A stretch of 64,000 nt of DNA from Pseudomonas sp. RIT-PI-AD (GCF_025642785.1 NZ_JANZKU010000012.1:1-64000), one strand, 5' to 3'; positions 8,801 to 18,247 are shown, counted from the stretch's first letter. The notes: generated by a model not told the origin, from the letters alone. Program-made: numbers and translations.

Positions 8801-10476
8801 GCCTGCACCTCGGGATAGCGATGCCCGGCGCGAACCCGGGCGGCGACGGCCTGGCGCCTGACCTTGCCACTGGTGGTCCGCTCCAGCCCACCGCGCTTGA
8901 CGAAGCGCACCCAGGCCAGGTCGATGCCGAAGGTCGCGCCGACCCGGGCGCGGATGGCCTCGGCCAGCGCCTCGGCATCCTCCAGCGCCGCGCGGGCATG
9001 GCGGACCTCGATCAGCAGCGCGCCTCGCTCGTCGTGAGCGGCGTTCAGCGAAAAGGCCGCCGCCGCCATCGGGTTGAGCGCCGGATGGGCCTCGGCCGCC
9101 AACCATTCGATATCCACCGCCGCGACGTTCGCGCCGTGGGCGATCAGCACGTCCTTGAGCCGCCCGGTGACGTGCAGCGCATTGCCGCTGAGCAGGCCGA
9201 GGTCGCCGGTGCGCATGAAGGACCGCGGGTCGCCGGCGACCCGGGCGTCGAAGGTGGCCCGGGTTTCTTCGGGCTGGTTGTGGTAACCGCTCGCCACCGA
9301 AGGGCCGGCCACCCAGATCTCGCCCTCCTCGCCGTCGGCGCGCGGCTGGCCGCTGAGTGGATCGACGATGCGCAGGTTGGCCCGGGTCGAGGGCGCCAGG
9401 CGACAGGGCTCGGTGCGCCCGTCGCCGGACAACCCGTCCGGCTCGCCCCAGACCCGCTCGCCGGCGACGTACAGGGTGGACTCCGCCAGCCCGTAGCAGG
9501 CGAACACCGCCGCCGGGTCCAGGCGCGCGCCGCGAAACCGCTCGCGGAACCGTGGCAGCAGGTCGGCCGGCACCGGCTCGGCGCCGCAGAACGCGGCGCG
9601 CCAGGAAGACAGGTCGAACGAGGCGCTTTCGCGTTCGTCGATGGCGTCGAGGCAGAGGGCGAAGGCGAAGGCCGGCCCGCCGCTCAAGGTGGCGCGGTGC
9701 TCGCCGATGGCGCGCAACCAGCGCGACGGCTTCTGGGCGAACGCCAGCGGCGACATCTGGATGCAGGGCGCGCCCCACAGCAGCGGGCAGATGGTCCCGC
9801 CCATTAGGCCCATGTCATGGTAATTCGGCAGCCAGTTGACGCTGACGGTGTCCGCGCCCAGGCGCCAGCGCTCGCTCGCCAGCGCCGTGTTGCTGAGCAG
9901 GTTACGGTGGCTGAGCAGCACCCCGCGGGGCTGGCGGGTGGAGCCGGAGGTGTACTGGATGACCGCGGTGTCGTCGACGGAACGGTCGAACCCGGCGCAG
10001 CGCGGATGCCCGATCCGGCCCGGCTGGGCCAGCAGATCGTCCACCCGGATCAGGGTGGGCAGCCCCGACCGGGTCCCTTGGGCGAGGTGCTGGGTCAGCA
10101 CCTGGGCGCTTTCCTGGGTGCATAGAATGGCGCGGGCGCAGGAGTCGGCGATGACCGCGTCCAGGCGGTCGCGATAGGCGCCGGGATGGGGAACCGGCAG
10201 CGGCGCCACGGCGATCCCGGCGTACAGGCAGGCCACCAGCGCGACGCTGCACTCCAGGCTCGGCGGCATGATCAGCAGTACCGGGCCGCCCTCGGGCAGA
10301 CAGGTCTCCAGGTGTCCGGCGAGGCGCAGCACCCGGTCGCGGAAGGCGTCGCCGGTGAGCTGGTCGCCGACTCGCTCGCCGCGCTGGAGAAAAGTGGCGA
10401 TCACCCGGTCCCGGGTAAGGACCAGATTCTGCTCGATGCGAGCCACCAGATTGCGCCCGCCTGCGTCCAAGTCCAT
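8797..10476 (-). CDS. fatty acyl-AMP ligase (FAAL)
   Basis: A 559-residue adenylating enzyme and first gene of the operon. Motifs in order: QYTSGSTRQPRG (ATP loop, from residue 174), NWLPNYHDMGLMGG, the CYGLAEST block, GEIWVAGPSVASGY, TGDLG and a C-terminal catalytic Lys538 in TTSGK. The NWLPNYHDMGL and CYGLAEST forms are characteristic of FAALs, which make acyl-adenylate from ATP and a fatty acid and transfer it to a carrier protein rather than CoA. The partner is the ACP two genes downstream. The upstream Shine-Dalgarno sequence is weak. The exact acyl substrate is unknown. Confidence 0.92.
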   Translation of the reverse strand: MDLDAGGRNLVARIEQNLVLTRDRVIATFLQRGERVGDQLTGDAFRDRVLRLAGHLETCLPEGGPVLLIMPPSLECSVALVACLYAGIAVAPLPVPHPGAYRDRLDAVIADSCARAILCTQESAQVLTQHLAQGTRSGLPTLIRVDDLLAQPGRIGHPRCAGFDRSVDDTAVIQYTSGSTRQPRGVLLSHRNLLSNTALASERWRLGADTVSVNWLPNYHDMGLMGGTICPLLWGAPCIQMSPLAFAQKPSRWLRAIGEHRATLSGGPAFAFALCLDAIDERESASFDLSSWRAAFCGAEPVPADLLPRFRERFRGARLDPAAVFACYGLAESTLYVAGERVWGEPDGLSGDGRTEPCRLAPSTRANLRIVDPLSGQPRADGEEGEIWVAGPSVASGYHNQPEETRATFDARVAGDPRSFMRTGDLGLLSGNALHVTGRLKDVLIAHGANVAAVDIEWLAAEAHPALNPMAAAAFSLNAAHDERGALLIEVRHARAALEDAEALAEAIRARVGATFGIDLAWVRFVKRGGLERTTSGKVRRQAVAARVRAGHRYPEVQA

Positions 10477-10851
10477 AGGTGTCGGCCACTCGAATTGTTA
10501 TTGTCCGTTCGCCGGATATCCCATCCGCGCGACGCGCCCGCCGGAAGCCCCCGCGAGCGACCGTCGCAACGGGCATGACCTCGATCGGGAGCAGGCGAGC
10601 GCTCCGCCGTCCGGCGAAGGGCGCCCGCCGGGGGCGATCCCTGGTCGCGGCCGGACAAGGCACGTCCGCCGCGGGCTCAGCGCGGCATTATTACGAAATG
10701 GCCCTGGGCTTTCCATCGCTATCTCCAGGCCGCGAGGGCGCTGCGGCGGTGTTGCTCGACTCCCTGGGGGCACCGCTGCCCCGTTTGCCCGGCGCGCCCC
10801 TGGAACGGCGCAAAACCTCGCCTCGCGAGGTTTTTTCCAGGGGCGAACGAC
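10477..10851. other. intergenic leader of the acyl/carbamoyl operon and gcvH 3' end
   Basis: This 375-base gap must carry the promoter of the minus-strand six-gene operon. Only a short AT-richer patch near 10491-10505 (on the operon leader side) and one near 10684-10692 stand out; I cannot assign a convincing -35/-10 pair. The gcvH terminator lies at its right end. No coding frame in it looks genuine. Confidence 0.5.
10812..10836 (-). terminator. rho-independent terminator after gcvH
   Basis: A 9-base-pair stem (AAAACCTCG with CGAGGTTTT) and a 5-base loop lie 16 bases past the gcvH stop. On the minus strand it ends in four U; on the plus strand it ends in six, so it could also stop readthrough from the other side. 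Confidence 0.75.
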
Positions 10852-11241
10852 TCAGGCGTCGGCGTCGATCGCCGCTTTGTAGCTCGGTGCGTCGAGCAGC
10901 TTGTCCAGCGCGCTCGCATCGCTCGGCTTTAACTTGAAGAACCAGGCGCCGTAGGGGTCGCCGTTGACGGTCTCGGGGCTGTCGCTCAGGGCGCCGTTCA
11001 CCTCGATCACCTCGCCGCCGACCGGCGCGTATATGTCGGACGCGGCCTTCACCGACTCCACCACACCGGCTTCCTGGCCGGCCTCGAGCCGTTGGCCGAC
11101 GCTCGGCAATTCGATGAACACCACGTCGCCCAAGGCCTCCTGGGCGTGGTCGGAGATACCCACGGTCACCGTGCCGTCGGCTTCCAGGCGGGCCCATTCG
11201 TGGCTGGCGGCATAGCGCAGGTCGGCGCGGATTTCACTCAT
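10852..11241 (-). CDS. gcvH: glycine cleavage system H protein
   Basis: A 129-residue lipoyl carrier of the glycine cleavage complex. It has the family start ([16 protein letters not shown]), the lipoylation segment [18 protein letters not shown] with the acceptor Lys, and the C-terminal [16 protein letters not shown]. It shuttles the methylamine group between P, T and L proteins. The ATG at 11241 is preceded by GAGGAG at good distance; a TTG two codons upstream is less likely. It lies downstream of gcvT on the same strand. The gcvP gene that follows gcvH-type genes at this locus in PAO1 is not present in the window. Confidence 0.96.
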   Translation of the reverse strand: MSEIRADLRYAASHEWARLEADGTVTVGISDHAQEALGDVVFIELPSVGQRLEAGQEAGVVESVKAASDIYAPVGGEVIEVNGALSDSPETVNGDPYGAWFFKLKPSDASALDKLLDAPSYKAAIDADA

Positions 11242-11311
11242 CTTCAACTCCTCGGAAAAGTCAGGGCGGCAGGGACGCTGCCAGATAATTTAGCAGGCGA
11301 GGCGCCGGCCG

Positions 11312-12394
11312 TTAGATCAAGGGTTTGCCATGGCGGACGAAGGTCGGCCGGACGACACGCACGGGGTACCATTTGCCACGGATTTCCACCTCGGCGCGCT
11401 CGCCGGCGGAGGCCGGCACCCGTGCCAGGGCGATGGATTTGCCCAGGGTCGGCGAGAAACTGCCGCTGGTGATTTCCCCAGCGCCGGTGCCGGCGATCCG
11501 TACCACCTGGTGGGCGCGCAATACGCCGCGCTCCTCCAGCACCAGCCCGACCAGCTTCGGCTGGTCGCCGGCCGCGCGCTGCGCCTCGAGCGCCGCGCGA
11601 CCCACGAAGTCGCGGCTCTCCGGCTCCCAGGCGATGGTCCAGCCCATGTTCGCGGCCAGGGGCGAGACAGCCTCGTCGATGTCCTGCCCGTACAGATTGA
11701 GGCCCGCCTCCAGGCGCAGGGTGTCCCGCGCGCCGAGGCCGATGGGCGCGATGCCGGCGCCGACCAGTTCGTTGAAGAAGGCGCTGGCCTGCTCGGCCGG
11801 CAGGACGATCTCCAGGCCATCTTCGCCGGTGTAGCCGGTCCGCGCGATGAACCAGTCGCCTTCGGCGAAGCCCTGGAAGGGTTTGAGTGCCTCGATCAAC
11901 GCGGCGCGCGGCGAGGACACCAGCTCGAGGAGGCGGGCGCGAGCCTGCGGCCCCTGGATGGCGAGCATCGCCAGGTCGTCACGCTCGCGCAGTTCGACGG
12001 CGAAACCGGCGCTGCGCGAGCGCATCCAGGCCAGGTCCTTGTCGTGGGTCGCGGCGTTCACCACCAGGCGGTAGCCGGTGTCGAGCCGGTAGACGATGAG
12101 GTCGTCCACCACTCCACCCTCGGCATTCAGCATCGCGCTGTACAGCGCCTTGCCGGGCGCCTCTAGGCGCGCCACATCGTTCGCCAGCAGATACCGCAGG
12201 AACGCCTCCGCCTGCGCGCCGGCGACGTCGACCAGGGTCATGTGCGACACGTCGAAGACGCCGCAGTCGCGACGCACCTGATGATGCTCCTCGACCTGCG
12301 AACCGTAATGCAGAGGCATATCCCAGCCGCCGAAATCGACCATCTTGGCGCCGAGGGCGACGTGCAGGTCGTAGAGGGGCGTACGCTGTCCCAT
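11312..12394 (-). CDS. gcvT: glycine cleavage system T protein (aminomethyltransferase)
   Basis: A 360-residue tetrahydrofolate-dependent aminomethyltransferase, normal length for the family. It starts [31 protein letters not shown] with AAGGAG six bases upstream, and carries the family blocks [14 protein letters not shown]-like [20 protein letters not shown] and the C-terminal [10 protein letters not shown]. It transfers the methylene unit of glycine to THF, releasing ammonia. It is followed by gcvH after 70 bases, forming a two-gene gcvT-gcvH unit. Confidence 0.96.
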   Translation of the reverse strand: MGQRTPLYDLHVALGAKMVDFGGWDMPLHYGSQVEEHHQVRRDCGVFDVSHMTLVDVAGAQAEAFLRYLLANDVARLEAPGKALYSAMLNAEGGVVDDLIVYRLDTGYRLVVNAATHDKDLAWMRSRSAGFAVELRERDDLAMLAIQGPQARARLLELVSSPRAALIEALKPFQGFAEGDWFIARTGYTGEDGLEIVLPAEQASAFFNELVGAGIAPIGLGARDTLRLEAGLNLYGQDIDEAVSPLAANMGWTIAWEPESRDFVGRAALEAQRAAGDQPKLVGLVLEERGVLRAHQVVRIAGTGAGEITSGSFSPTLGKSIALARVPASAGERAEVEIRGKWYPVRVVRPTFVRHGKPLI

Positions 12395-12810
12395 GGGTGT
12401 CTCCTTCCGGGCTTGGCGAAGATGCGGACGGGCACGGGCGCCGCCAGGGCCCGTTCTAGAGGCCTCGGCGTACACGCCGCGCGCCCGGTCTGAAAGACGG
12501 GCCGCACCGAATGGCGCGCATTGTAGCCGCAAGGTCGGCGACTGGACACCTGACCCGCCGCCCGGTCCGCGGCGCCCTCGCGGATGGCCGCCGGCCTCGC
12601 ACCCGGGCCGGGTAAACCGCGGGCGCGGCATCCGGCGCCGAACGCCAGGGCCCCGCGCAGGCGCGGACGCCGAGGGGGCGATTCGTCAGGAGAAAGAAAA
12701 CCCGGGGGACAGCGGGACCGGGCAGCGCGGATCGCCACCCGCGGCGGGATCGCGCTGATCGGCGCGCCCTTTCGGAAAGGGGCGGTTCGGCCGAGTCGGC
12801 GGGCAGGCGC
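12395..12810. other. GC-rich intergenic region between ubiI and gcvT
   Basis: A 416-base region upstream of gcvT and downstream of ubiI. I looked for a glycine riboswitch in front of gcvT and did not find its conserved core. Two hairpins are visible: a bulged one near 12484-12500 (CCCGGTCT with AGACGGG) and one at 12763-12783 (CGCCCTTTC against GAAAGGGGCG) that may end the ubiI transcript, although no U-tract follows. No convincing gene. Confidence 0.5.
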
Positions 12811-14043
12811 TCAGGCCCGCGCCAGCTCCGGCAGATCCCCGGACAAGCCGAGCGCCTGGCGCACGAACACCGCCTTGGCGCCGGGCAGGCGCTCCATCCG
12901 CTTCAGGCCGGCGTTGCGCAGCCAGCGCAGCGGCAACGCATCGGACTGGAACAGCCGCTCGAAGCCTTCCATCGCGGCCATCATCGCCAGGTTGTAGGGC
13001 ATCCGCCGCCGCTCGAAGCGCGCCAGCACCCGCGGGTCGGCCAGGGGCTCGCCCCGCGCGCGGGCGCGCAGCAGCACCTCGGCCAGCACCGCGGCGTCCA
13101 GGAAGCCCAGGTTGACCCCCTGGCCGGCCAGCGGATGGATGGTGTGCGCGGCATCGCCGATCAACGCCAGGCCGGGTTCGACGTAGCGTTTGGCGTGGCG
13201 CTGGCGCAACGGGATGCACAGTCGCGGGTCGGCTTCCAGCACCTCGCCGAGCCGCCGTTCGAAGGCATCGCCGAGGGCCGCGCGAAACGCCGTGTCATCC
13301 AGGGCCATCAGCCGTTCGGCATGGGCCGGAGTGGTCGACCAGACGATCGAGCACCAATGGTCGTCGCCCTGGCGATCCAGTGGCAGGAACGCCAGCGGGC
13401 CTTCGTCGGTGAAACGTTGCCAGGCGGTGGCGCGGTGGGGTTCGGCGCAGCGCACGCTGGTGACGATGGCGTGGTGCAGGTAATCCCACTCGCGGGTCTC
13501 GCAACCGGCGAGCCTGCGTACCGCCGAGAGCGCGCCGTCGGCGGCCACCACCAGCGGGGTGCGCAGGCGGCGGCCGTCGCTAAGGGTCAGCAGCCAGTCG
13601 TCGCCGGAGCGCCGCAGCTGTTCCAGGCGCAGCCCCGGCAGCAGGCCGACGGCGCTGTCGCGCAGGGGCTCCAGCAGGCTGTCCTGGATCACCCGGTTCT
13701 CGACGATATGGCCGAGGACCTCGGCGTGCACGCTGGCGGCGGAGAAGTGGATCTGCCCGGTGCCGGCGCCGTCCCAGACGCGCATCTCGGCATAGGGGCT
13801 GGCGCGGCGCGCGGCGATGCCGTCCCAGGCGCCGAGCCGTTGCAGGATGCGCTGGCTGGCCATCGAGAGGGCGCTCACCCGCGGCTCGAAGGGCGCATCG
13901 GCGGCGAACGGCGCCACGTCGAGCGGGCCGCCGTCCACCAGGAGGATGTCCAACCCGCTGTCCTTCAGCGCCAGGGCGAGCGCGCTGCCCACCATCCCGG
14001 CGCCGACGATGACCAGATCCGCTTGCGTGTCGCCTGGCTGCAT
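12811..14043 (-). CDS. ubiI: UbiI/VisC-type FAD-dependent ubiquinone hydroxylase
   Basis: A 410-residue flavoprotein monooxygenase. The N-terminal dinucleotide fold is VIVGAGMVGSALALAL, the PHBH-family second FAD motif is LIGDAAHTIHPLAGQGVNLG, and VVAADGALSAVRR supplies the DG block. Sequence and position next to ubiH fit the VisC/UbiI hydroxylase of aerobic ubiquinone synthesis (PAO1 PA5221). I prefer the ATG at 14043 with GGGAG upstream over an in-frame GTG six bases earlier. It is the last gene of the pepP-ubiH cluster on this strand. Confidence 0.85.
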   Translation of the reverse strand: MQPGDTQADLVIVGAGMVGSALALALKDSGLDILLVDGGPLDVAPFAADAPFEPRVSALSMASQRILQRLGAWDGIAARRASPYAEMRVWDGAGTGQIHFSAASVHAEVLGHIVENRVIQDSLLEPLRDSAVGLLPGLRLEQLRRSGDDWLLTLSDGRRLRTPLVVAADGALSAVRRLAGCETREWDYLHHAIVTSVRCAEPHRATAWQRFTDEGPLAFLPLDRQGDDHWCSIVWSTTPAHAERLMALDDTAFRAALGDAFERRLGEVLEADPRLCIPLRQRHAKRYVEPGLALIGDAAHTIHPLAGQGVNLGFLDAAVLAEVLLRARARGEPLADPRVLARFERRRMPYNLAMMAAMEGFERLFQSDALPLRWLRNAGLKRMERLPGAKAVFVRQALGLSGDLPELARA

Positions 14044-14055
14044 GGCCACTCCCGG

Positions 14056-14544
14056 TTAATTCCGAACCTGCGGCTTGAGCCGCACGTAAAGCGTCTTGTG
14101 CACGGTGGCCACCAGGCCGCCCGCGCCGTCGCGCACCTCCACCAGCAATTCCGGCAGGTACTTCTCGCCACCGGCGGTACGCGCGCGGACGGTCTCCAGC
14201 AGCGCCTCGTCGATCTGGAAGTCGGCATAGACCGGGCCCTTGCCCGGCGCGACGAAGTCGATGCTGGCGGCCTTGTCCCAGACGATGTAATCGCGGCCGA
14301 GGTTCTCCATCAGCATCAGCATGAAGAACGGGTCGGTCATGCTGTACAACGAGCCGCCGAACTGGGTGCGCACGTAGTTGCGGTTGTACCAGCTCAGGCC
14401 CATTTTGACCCGCACCGAGCGGAAGTCCGCGCTGATCTGCCGCACCCGGATACCGGCGCCCAGGTAGGGCGGATAAAGGTTCAGCGCCCAGCGCAGGAAG
14501 CGGGCCTTGCGCGCCAGGGCGCGGGGATCGGGCGCGCCGCTCAC
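14056..14544 (-). CDS. DUF4442 (hotdog-fold, thioesterase-like) protein
   Basis: A 162-residue protein with the DUF4442 pattern: LRWALNLYPPYLGAGIRV, then YVRTQFGGSLYSMTDPFFMLML. This family belongs to the hotdog/thioesterase superfamily but has no proven substrate. The GTG start at 14544 overlaps the TGA of the upstream gene (GTGA), pointing to translational coupling in the ubiH-GFA-DUF4442-ubiI run. It matches the PAO1 PA5222 position. Confidence 0.75.
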   Translation of the reverse strand: MSGAPDPRALARKARFLRWALNLYPPYLGAGIRVRQISADFRSVRVKMGLSWYNRNYVRTQFGGSLYSMTDPFFMLMLMENLGRDYIVWDKAASIDFVAPGKGPVYADFQIDEALLETVRARTAGGEKYLPELLVEVRDGAGGLVATVHKTLYVRLKPQVRN

Positions 14545-14978
14545 GAGGGGTTGGGCTTGCTGAACGCGGCCAGTGCCTCGGCACCGGTGAGTCGCCGGGT
14601 CGGCTGGGCGAAGGCGTAGTTGCACGGCTGTTCGTCGACGAAGATTTCCGTCTTCAGCTCGAACTGCGCGGGGTCCTCGAAGGCCATGGCCGATACCACC
14701 AGCGCCGAGCCATCGCGGGCGCGCCAGAACAGCGAGGACCCGCAGGCCTTGCAGAACCCCCGCTCGCCCCAGCCGGAAGACCGATAGATGCCCAGCGCGG
14801 ATGAGTCGTCGATGCGGAGGGCCGGCGCACAGGCCACCGCCATGCCCACCCCACCGGCCCAGCGCCGGCACATCGCGCAATGGCAGGCCGACATGGTCAG
14901 GCTCAGCGGGGTCGCGCTGAAGTTCACCGCCCCGCACAAGCAACGTCCGCCCAGGGCGGAGGAGGTTTCGACGTTCAT
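14541..14978 (-). CDS. GFA/CENP-V zinc-binding domain protein
   Basis: A 145-residue protein with the zinc cysteine pattern of the glutathione-dependent formaldehyde-activating (GFA) family: CLCGAV near the start, CHCAMCRR about 20 residues later and CKACGSSLFWR in the middle. The substrate of this branch is not known. I place the start at 14978 because the only good Shine-Dalgarno (GAGG at 14987-14990) is 8 bases away; an ATG at 14984 is only 2 bases from it. It starts 10 bases after the ubiH stop. Confidence 0.8.
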   Translation of the reverse strand: MNVETSSALGGRCLCGAVNFSATPLSLTMSACHCAMCRRWAGGVGMAVACAPALRIDDSSALGIYRSSGWGERGFCKACGSSLFWRARDGSALVVSAMAFEDPAQFELKTEIFVDEQPCNYAFAQPTRRLTGAEALAAFSKPNPS

Positions 14979-14988
14979 GCGCATTGCC

Positions 14989-16170
14989 TCATAGGGGTCG
15001 GGTGCCCAGCCCCATCGCCTGGCGCGCGAACCAGCGCTTCGCCGGCGGCAACAGGTCCAGGCCGAGCAAGCCGAGGTTGCGGCCGGTGGCGAGCAAGGGC
15101 GCATCGCTGGAGAACAGCCGGGTGACCTGGTCGGAGAAGCCTACGGTCAGGCGCTGGTCGGCGCGCTGGCCGGCAAGATAAGCCTGCAGGGTGGCGAAAT
15201 CGCCCGGGGGCGCGTCGCTGCCGAGCAACGCCTGCGCCAGGGCCAGGGCATCGCGCAGGGACAGGTTGTAGCCCTGCCCGGCGATCGGATGCAGGCTGTG
15301 GGCGGCATTGCCGAGCACCGCCAGGTGCGGGCGGACCTGCTCCTGGGCTTCCACCAGCACCAGCGGGTAAAGATGCCGCGCGCCAACCTGGCGGAAGGCG
15401 CCCAGGCGGTAACCAAAACTGGCTTGCAGCTCGGCGAGGAAGGCCGCGTCGGGCAAGTCGGCGAGGCGCTGCGCATCGTCGCCGGGGCGCGTCCAGACCA
15501 GCGCGCAGCGCCCGTCGGACAACGGCAGCAGGGCCATCGGCCCCTCGTCGGTGAAGCGTTCGAAGGCCTGCCCGCGATGACTCTCCGACGGGCTGACGTT
15601 GGCGATCAGCGCGGTCTGCGCATAGGGCGAGCGCTGCACCTCGATGCCGATCTGCTCGCGCAGCGAGGAACGCCCGCCGTCGGCCAGCACCGCCAGGTCG
15701 CAGTCGACCTGCAAGTCGTCGTCGAGTGTCAGCCGGTAACCGCCTTGCAGCGGTTGCAGGCCGACCACCTCGGCCGGGCAACGCCACTCGACCACCTGGC
15801 GATCCAGGGCCTGCCACAGGCATTGGCCGAGCCAGGCGTTTTCCACCACGTAGCCCAGGGCCGGCACGCCCTCCTCCATGGCCGACAGGCGGGTCGCGCC
15901 GAATCGGCCACGGTCGGAAACATGGATCTGCCGGATCGGCTCGGCGCGCGGGCTGATCGACTGCCAGACGCCGAGCCGCTGATAGATCTGCTGGGTGCCG
16001 TAGGAAAGCGCCGAGGAGCGCGCGTCGTAGCTCGGCTGGTAGCCCTCGCCGGGGGCGAAGGGCTCCACCAGCAGGATCTTCCAGCCACGCGCCCGGGCGC
16101 CTTCCTGCAGGGCCAGCGCCAGGCTGGCGCCGACCAACCCACCGCCGATGATGGCGATATGGGCGTGCAC
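14989..16170 (-). CDS. ubiH: 2-octaprenyl-6-methoxyphenol hydroxylase
   Basis: A 393-residue FAD monooxygenase of ubiquinone synthesis. It shows AIIGGGLVGASLALAL, DARSSALSYGTQQIYQRLG, ADGGRSSLRE and LGNAAHSLHPIAGQGYNL, all typical of UbiH. The GTG start follows the pepP stop with no gap. The paralogous ubiI lies two genes downstream. PAO1 has the same pepP-ubiH order (PA5224-PA5223). Confidence 0.94.
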   Translation of the reverse strand: MHAHIAIIGGGLVGASLALALQEGARARGWKILLVEPFAPGEGYQPSYDARSSALSYGTQQIYQRLGVWQSISPRAEPIRQIHVSDRGRFGATRLSAMEEGVPALGYVVENAWLGQCLWQALDRQVVEWRCPAEVVGLQPLQGGYRLTLDDDLQVDCDLAVLADGGRSSLREQIGIEVQRSPYAQTALIANVSPSESHRGQAFERFTDEGPMALLPLSDGRCALVWTRPGDDAQRLADLPDAAFLAELQASFGYRLGAFRQVGARHLYPLVLVEAQEQVRPHLAVLGNAAHSLHPIAGQGYNLSLRDALALAQALLGSDAPPGDFATLQAYLAGQRADQRLTVGFSDQVTRLFSSDAPLLATGRNLGLLGLDLLPPAKRWFARQAMGLGTRPL

Positions 16171-17505
16171 CTACGCCGCCTCGACGCGGGCGGCGGCCAT
16201 CAGCGCCTCGATCTCGTCGACGCGCTTGGGCACGCTGCCGGTGAGGATTTCGCAGCCCTGGCGGGTGACCACCACGTCGTCCTCGATGCGCACGCCGATG
16301 CCGCGCCATTTCTTCGGTACGTCGAGGTTATCCACGGCGATGTAGATGCCCGGCTCCACGGTCATCGCCATGCCCGGTTCGAGCACGCGCCACTCGCCGC
16401 CGACCTTGTAGTCGCCGACGTCGTGGACGTCCATGCCCAGCCAGTGACCGGCGCGGTGCATGTAGAACGCCTTGTAGGCCTCGCTGGCGATCAGCGCGTC
16501 GACCTCGCCCTTGAGCAGGCCAAGCTCCACCAGGCCGGCGGTGATGACCCGCACGGTGGCCTCGTGGGCCTCGTTCCAGTGGTGCCCGGGCGCGATCACC
16601 TCGAAGGCGGCTTCCTGGGACTTCAGCACCAACTCGTAGATGGCCTTCTGCTCGGGGGTGAAGCGGCCGCTGACCGGGAAGGTCCGGGTGATGTCGCTGG
16701 CATAGCAATCGAGCTCGCAGGCGGCGTCGATCAGCACCAGGTCGCCATCCTTCAACGGTGCATCGTTCTCCCGGTAGTGGAGGATGCAGGCGTTGCGACC
16801 GGTCGCGACGATGGAGCCGTAGGCGGGCATCTTCGCGCCACCCCGGCGGAAGGCGTATTCCAGCTCGGCTTCCAGGTGGTATTCGTACAGGCCGGGACGC
16901 GCCGCCTGCATGGCGCGGATGTGCGCCTGCGCGGACACCTCGCCGGCTTCGCGCATCACCTTCACCTCGGCCGCGCTCTTGTACAGACGCATGTCGTGCA
17001 GCAGGTGGCCGAGGGCGACGAATTCGCTCGGCGGCTGCGCGCCCTGGCGCGCCTTGGAGCGGATCACGTTGATCCACTCCATCAGATGGCGATCGAACTC
17101 GATGTGGGTGCCGATGGAGTAGTAGACCCGCTCGCGGCCTTCGATCAGCCCGGGCAGGATGTCGTCGATGTCGCCGATGGGGAAGGCATCGTCGGCGCCG
17201 AAGTCGCGGATCGCCCCTTCCTGGCCGGCGCGCAGCCCGTCCCAGAGCTCGCGCTCCGGGTCACGCTCGCGGCAGAACAACACATATTCGCCGTGGGCGC
17301 GGCCGGGGATCAGCACCAGCACCGCTTCCGGCTCGGGAAAGCCGCTGAGGTACTGGAAATCGCTGTCCTGGCGATAGACGTGTTCGACGTCGCGGTTGCG
17401 GATGTGCACCGGTGCGGCCGGCAGGATGGCGATGCTGTTGGGCACCATCTGTTCCATCAGCGTTTTGCGCCGACGGGCGAACTCCGATTTCGGGATGCGG
17501 GTCAT
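16171..17505 (-). CDS. pepP: Xaa-Pro aminopeptidase P
   Basis: A 444-residue pita-bread-fold metallopeptidase that removes N-terminal residues preceding proline. The N-terminal domain (IPKSEFARRRKTLMEQM) is followed by the catalytic domain with the metal ligands in LIDAACELDCYASDITRTFP, the HRAGHWLGMDVHDVG block, the VEPGIYI segment and the GIGVRIEDDVVV end. Length and start agree with E. coli PepP. It lies 15 bases after ygfB and directly precedes ubiH. Confidence 0.96.
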   Translation of the reverse strand: MTRIPKSEFARRRKTLMEQMVPNSIAILPAAPVHIRNRDVEHVYRQDSDFQYLSGFPEPEAVLVLIPGRAHGEYVLFCRERDPERELWDGLRAGQEGAIRDFGADDAFPIGDIDDILPGLIEGRERVYYSIGTHIEFDRHLMEWINVIRSKARQGAQPPSEFVALGHLLHDMRLYKSAAEVKVMREAGEVSAQAHIRAMQAARPGLYEYHLEAELEYAFRRGGAKMPAYGSIVATGRNACILHYRENDAPLKDGDLVLIDAACELDCYASDITRTFPVSGRFTPEQKAIYELVLKSQEAAFEVIAPGHHWNEAHEATVRVITAGLVELGLLKGEVDALIASEAYKAFYMHRAGHWLGMDVHDVGDYKVGGEWRVLEPGMAMTVEPGIYIAVDNLDVPKKWRGIGVRIEDDVVVTRQGCEILTGSVPKRVDEIEALMAAARVEAA

Positions 17506-17520
17506 GCGGTCTCCGAGGTT

Positions 17521-18078
17521 TCAGTGCAGGGAAGGCTTCGGCGCCGGTGCCGCGGCGGTCTTTCCGCATTCGGTGAAAAGCAGCAACGGCGCTACACGCA
17601 GATATTCCATTACTTCCATGAAGTCACTCTCGCCCTCCTCCGACTCTTCCAGGGCGCTCTGCACCTGGGCGATGGAGGCGAGGTCTTGCAACACTTCCAT
17701 CGCTTCGGCGCTCAATGCGCTGTCGCGCGAGGCAAGGCCGAAACCACCGAGGAAGCCTTGGCACCACTGGCCGAGCGCCGCGGCCCGCTCGCTGAGCGGA
17801 CTGTCGTCGGACGGCAGCAGGACAACCAATGTCATGTCGCCACCGGTCAACTCGCCCTTGACCATTTCCTGCAGGCCGATGAGGGCCTGGCGCAGGTTGT
17901 CCTTGGGTTCGCTGCCGATCAGTTCGGCGGCATCCACCAGCCAAGGCTCCACCTCGAAGCCCGCGCCGGCGCAACTACGGCCGAGCAACAGGCCATGGAG
18001 CTCGGCGGGCGAAACGGCCTGGCCCGAAGTGGCGAGGAGGGTGGCGAAAGCGGTATACGGCGAGTTGGAACTGGGCAT
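17521..18078 (-). CDS. ygfB: UPF0149 family protein YgfB
   Basis: A 185-residue acidic cytoplasmic protein of the YecA/YgfB (UPF0149) family, with the [13 protein letters not shown] start, the [15 protein letters not shown] middle and the [21 protein letters not shown] end. It heads the ygfB-pepP-ubiH operon. From the literature, P. aeruginosa YgfB restrains AlpA-dependent ampDh3 expression and so influences beta-lactam tolerance; whether that holds here is inference. Confidence 0.9.
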   Translation of the reverse strand: MPSSNSPYTAFATLLATSGQAVSPAELHGLLLGRSCAGAGFEVEPWLVDAAELIGSEPKDNLRQALIGLQEMVKGELTGGDMTLVVLLPSDDSPLSERAAALGQWCQGFLGGFGLASRDSALSAEAMEVLQDLASIAQVQSALEESEEGESDFMEVMEYLRVAPLLLFTECGKTAAAPAPKPSLH

Positions 18079-18247
18079 GGGCGGCTAGGCGCGGCAGGGC
18101 GCAATGACTAGAATGACGGCTTCGTATCCTAGCACCGGCGTACACGCCAAGACCATCGACCGACGCGCCCGGCTTCACATCGCCCCGCGCGCGGTTTTCT
18201 CCAGTCGCGGGAGCTCCCGACCCGCCCTCCACCGGTAGCCGAACCCA

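Noticed and set aside
12395-12810. Possible glycine riboswitch before gcvT
   Set aside because: The conserved tandem-aptamer core is not present on the gcvT leader strand; only generic GC-rich hairpins are seen.
15289-18111. Very long plus-strand open frame across ubiH, pepP and ygfB
   Set aside because: It spans three well-supported genes on the other strand and has no domain pattern or ribosome site.
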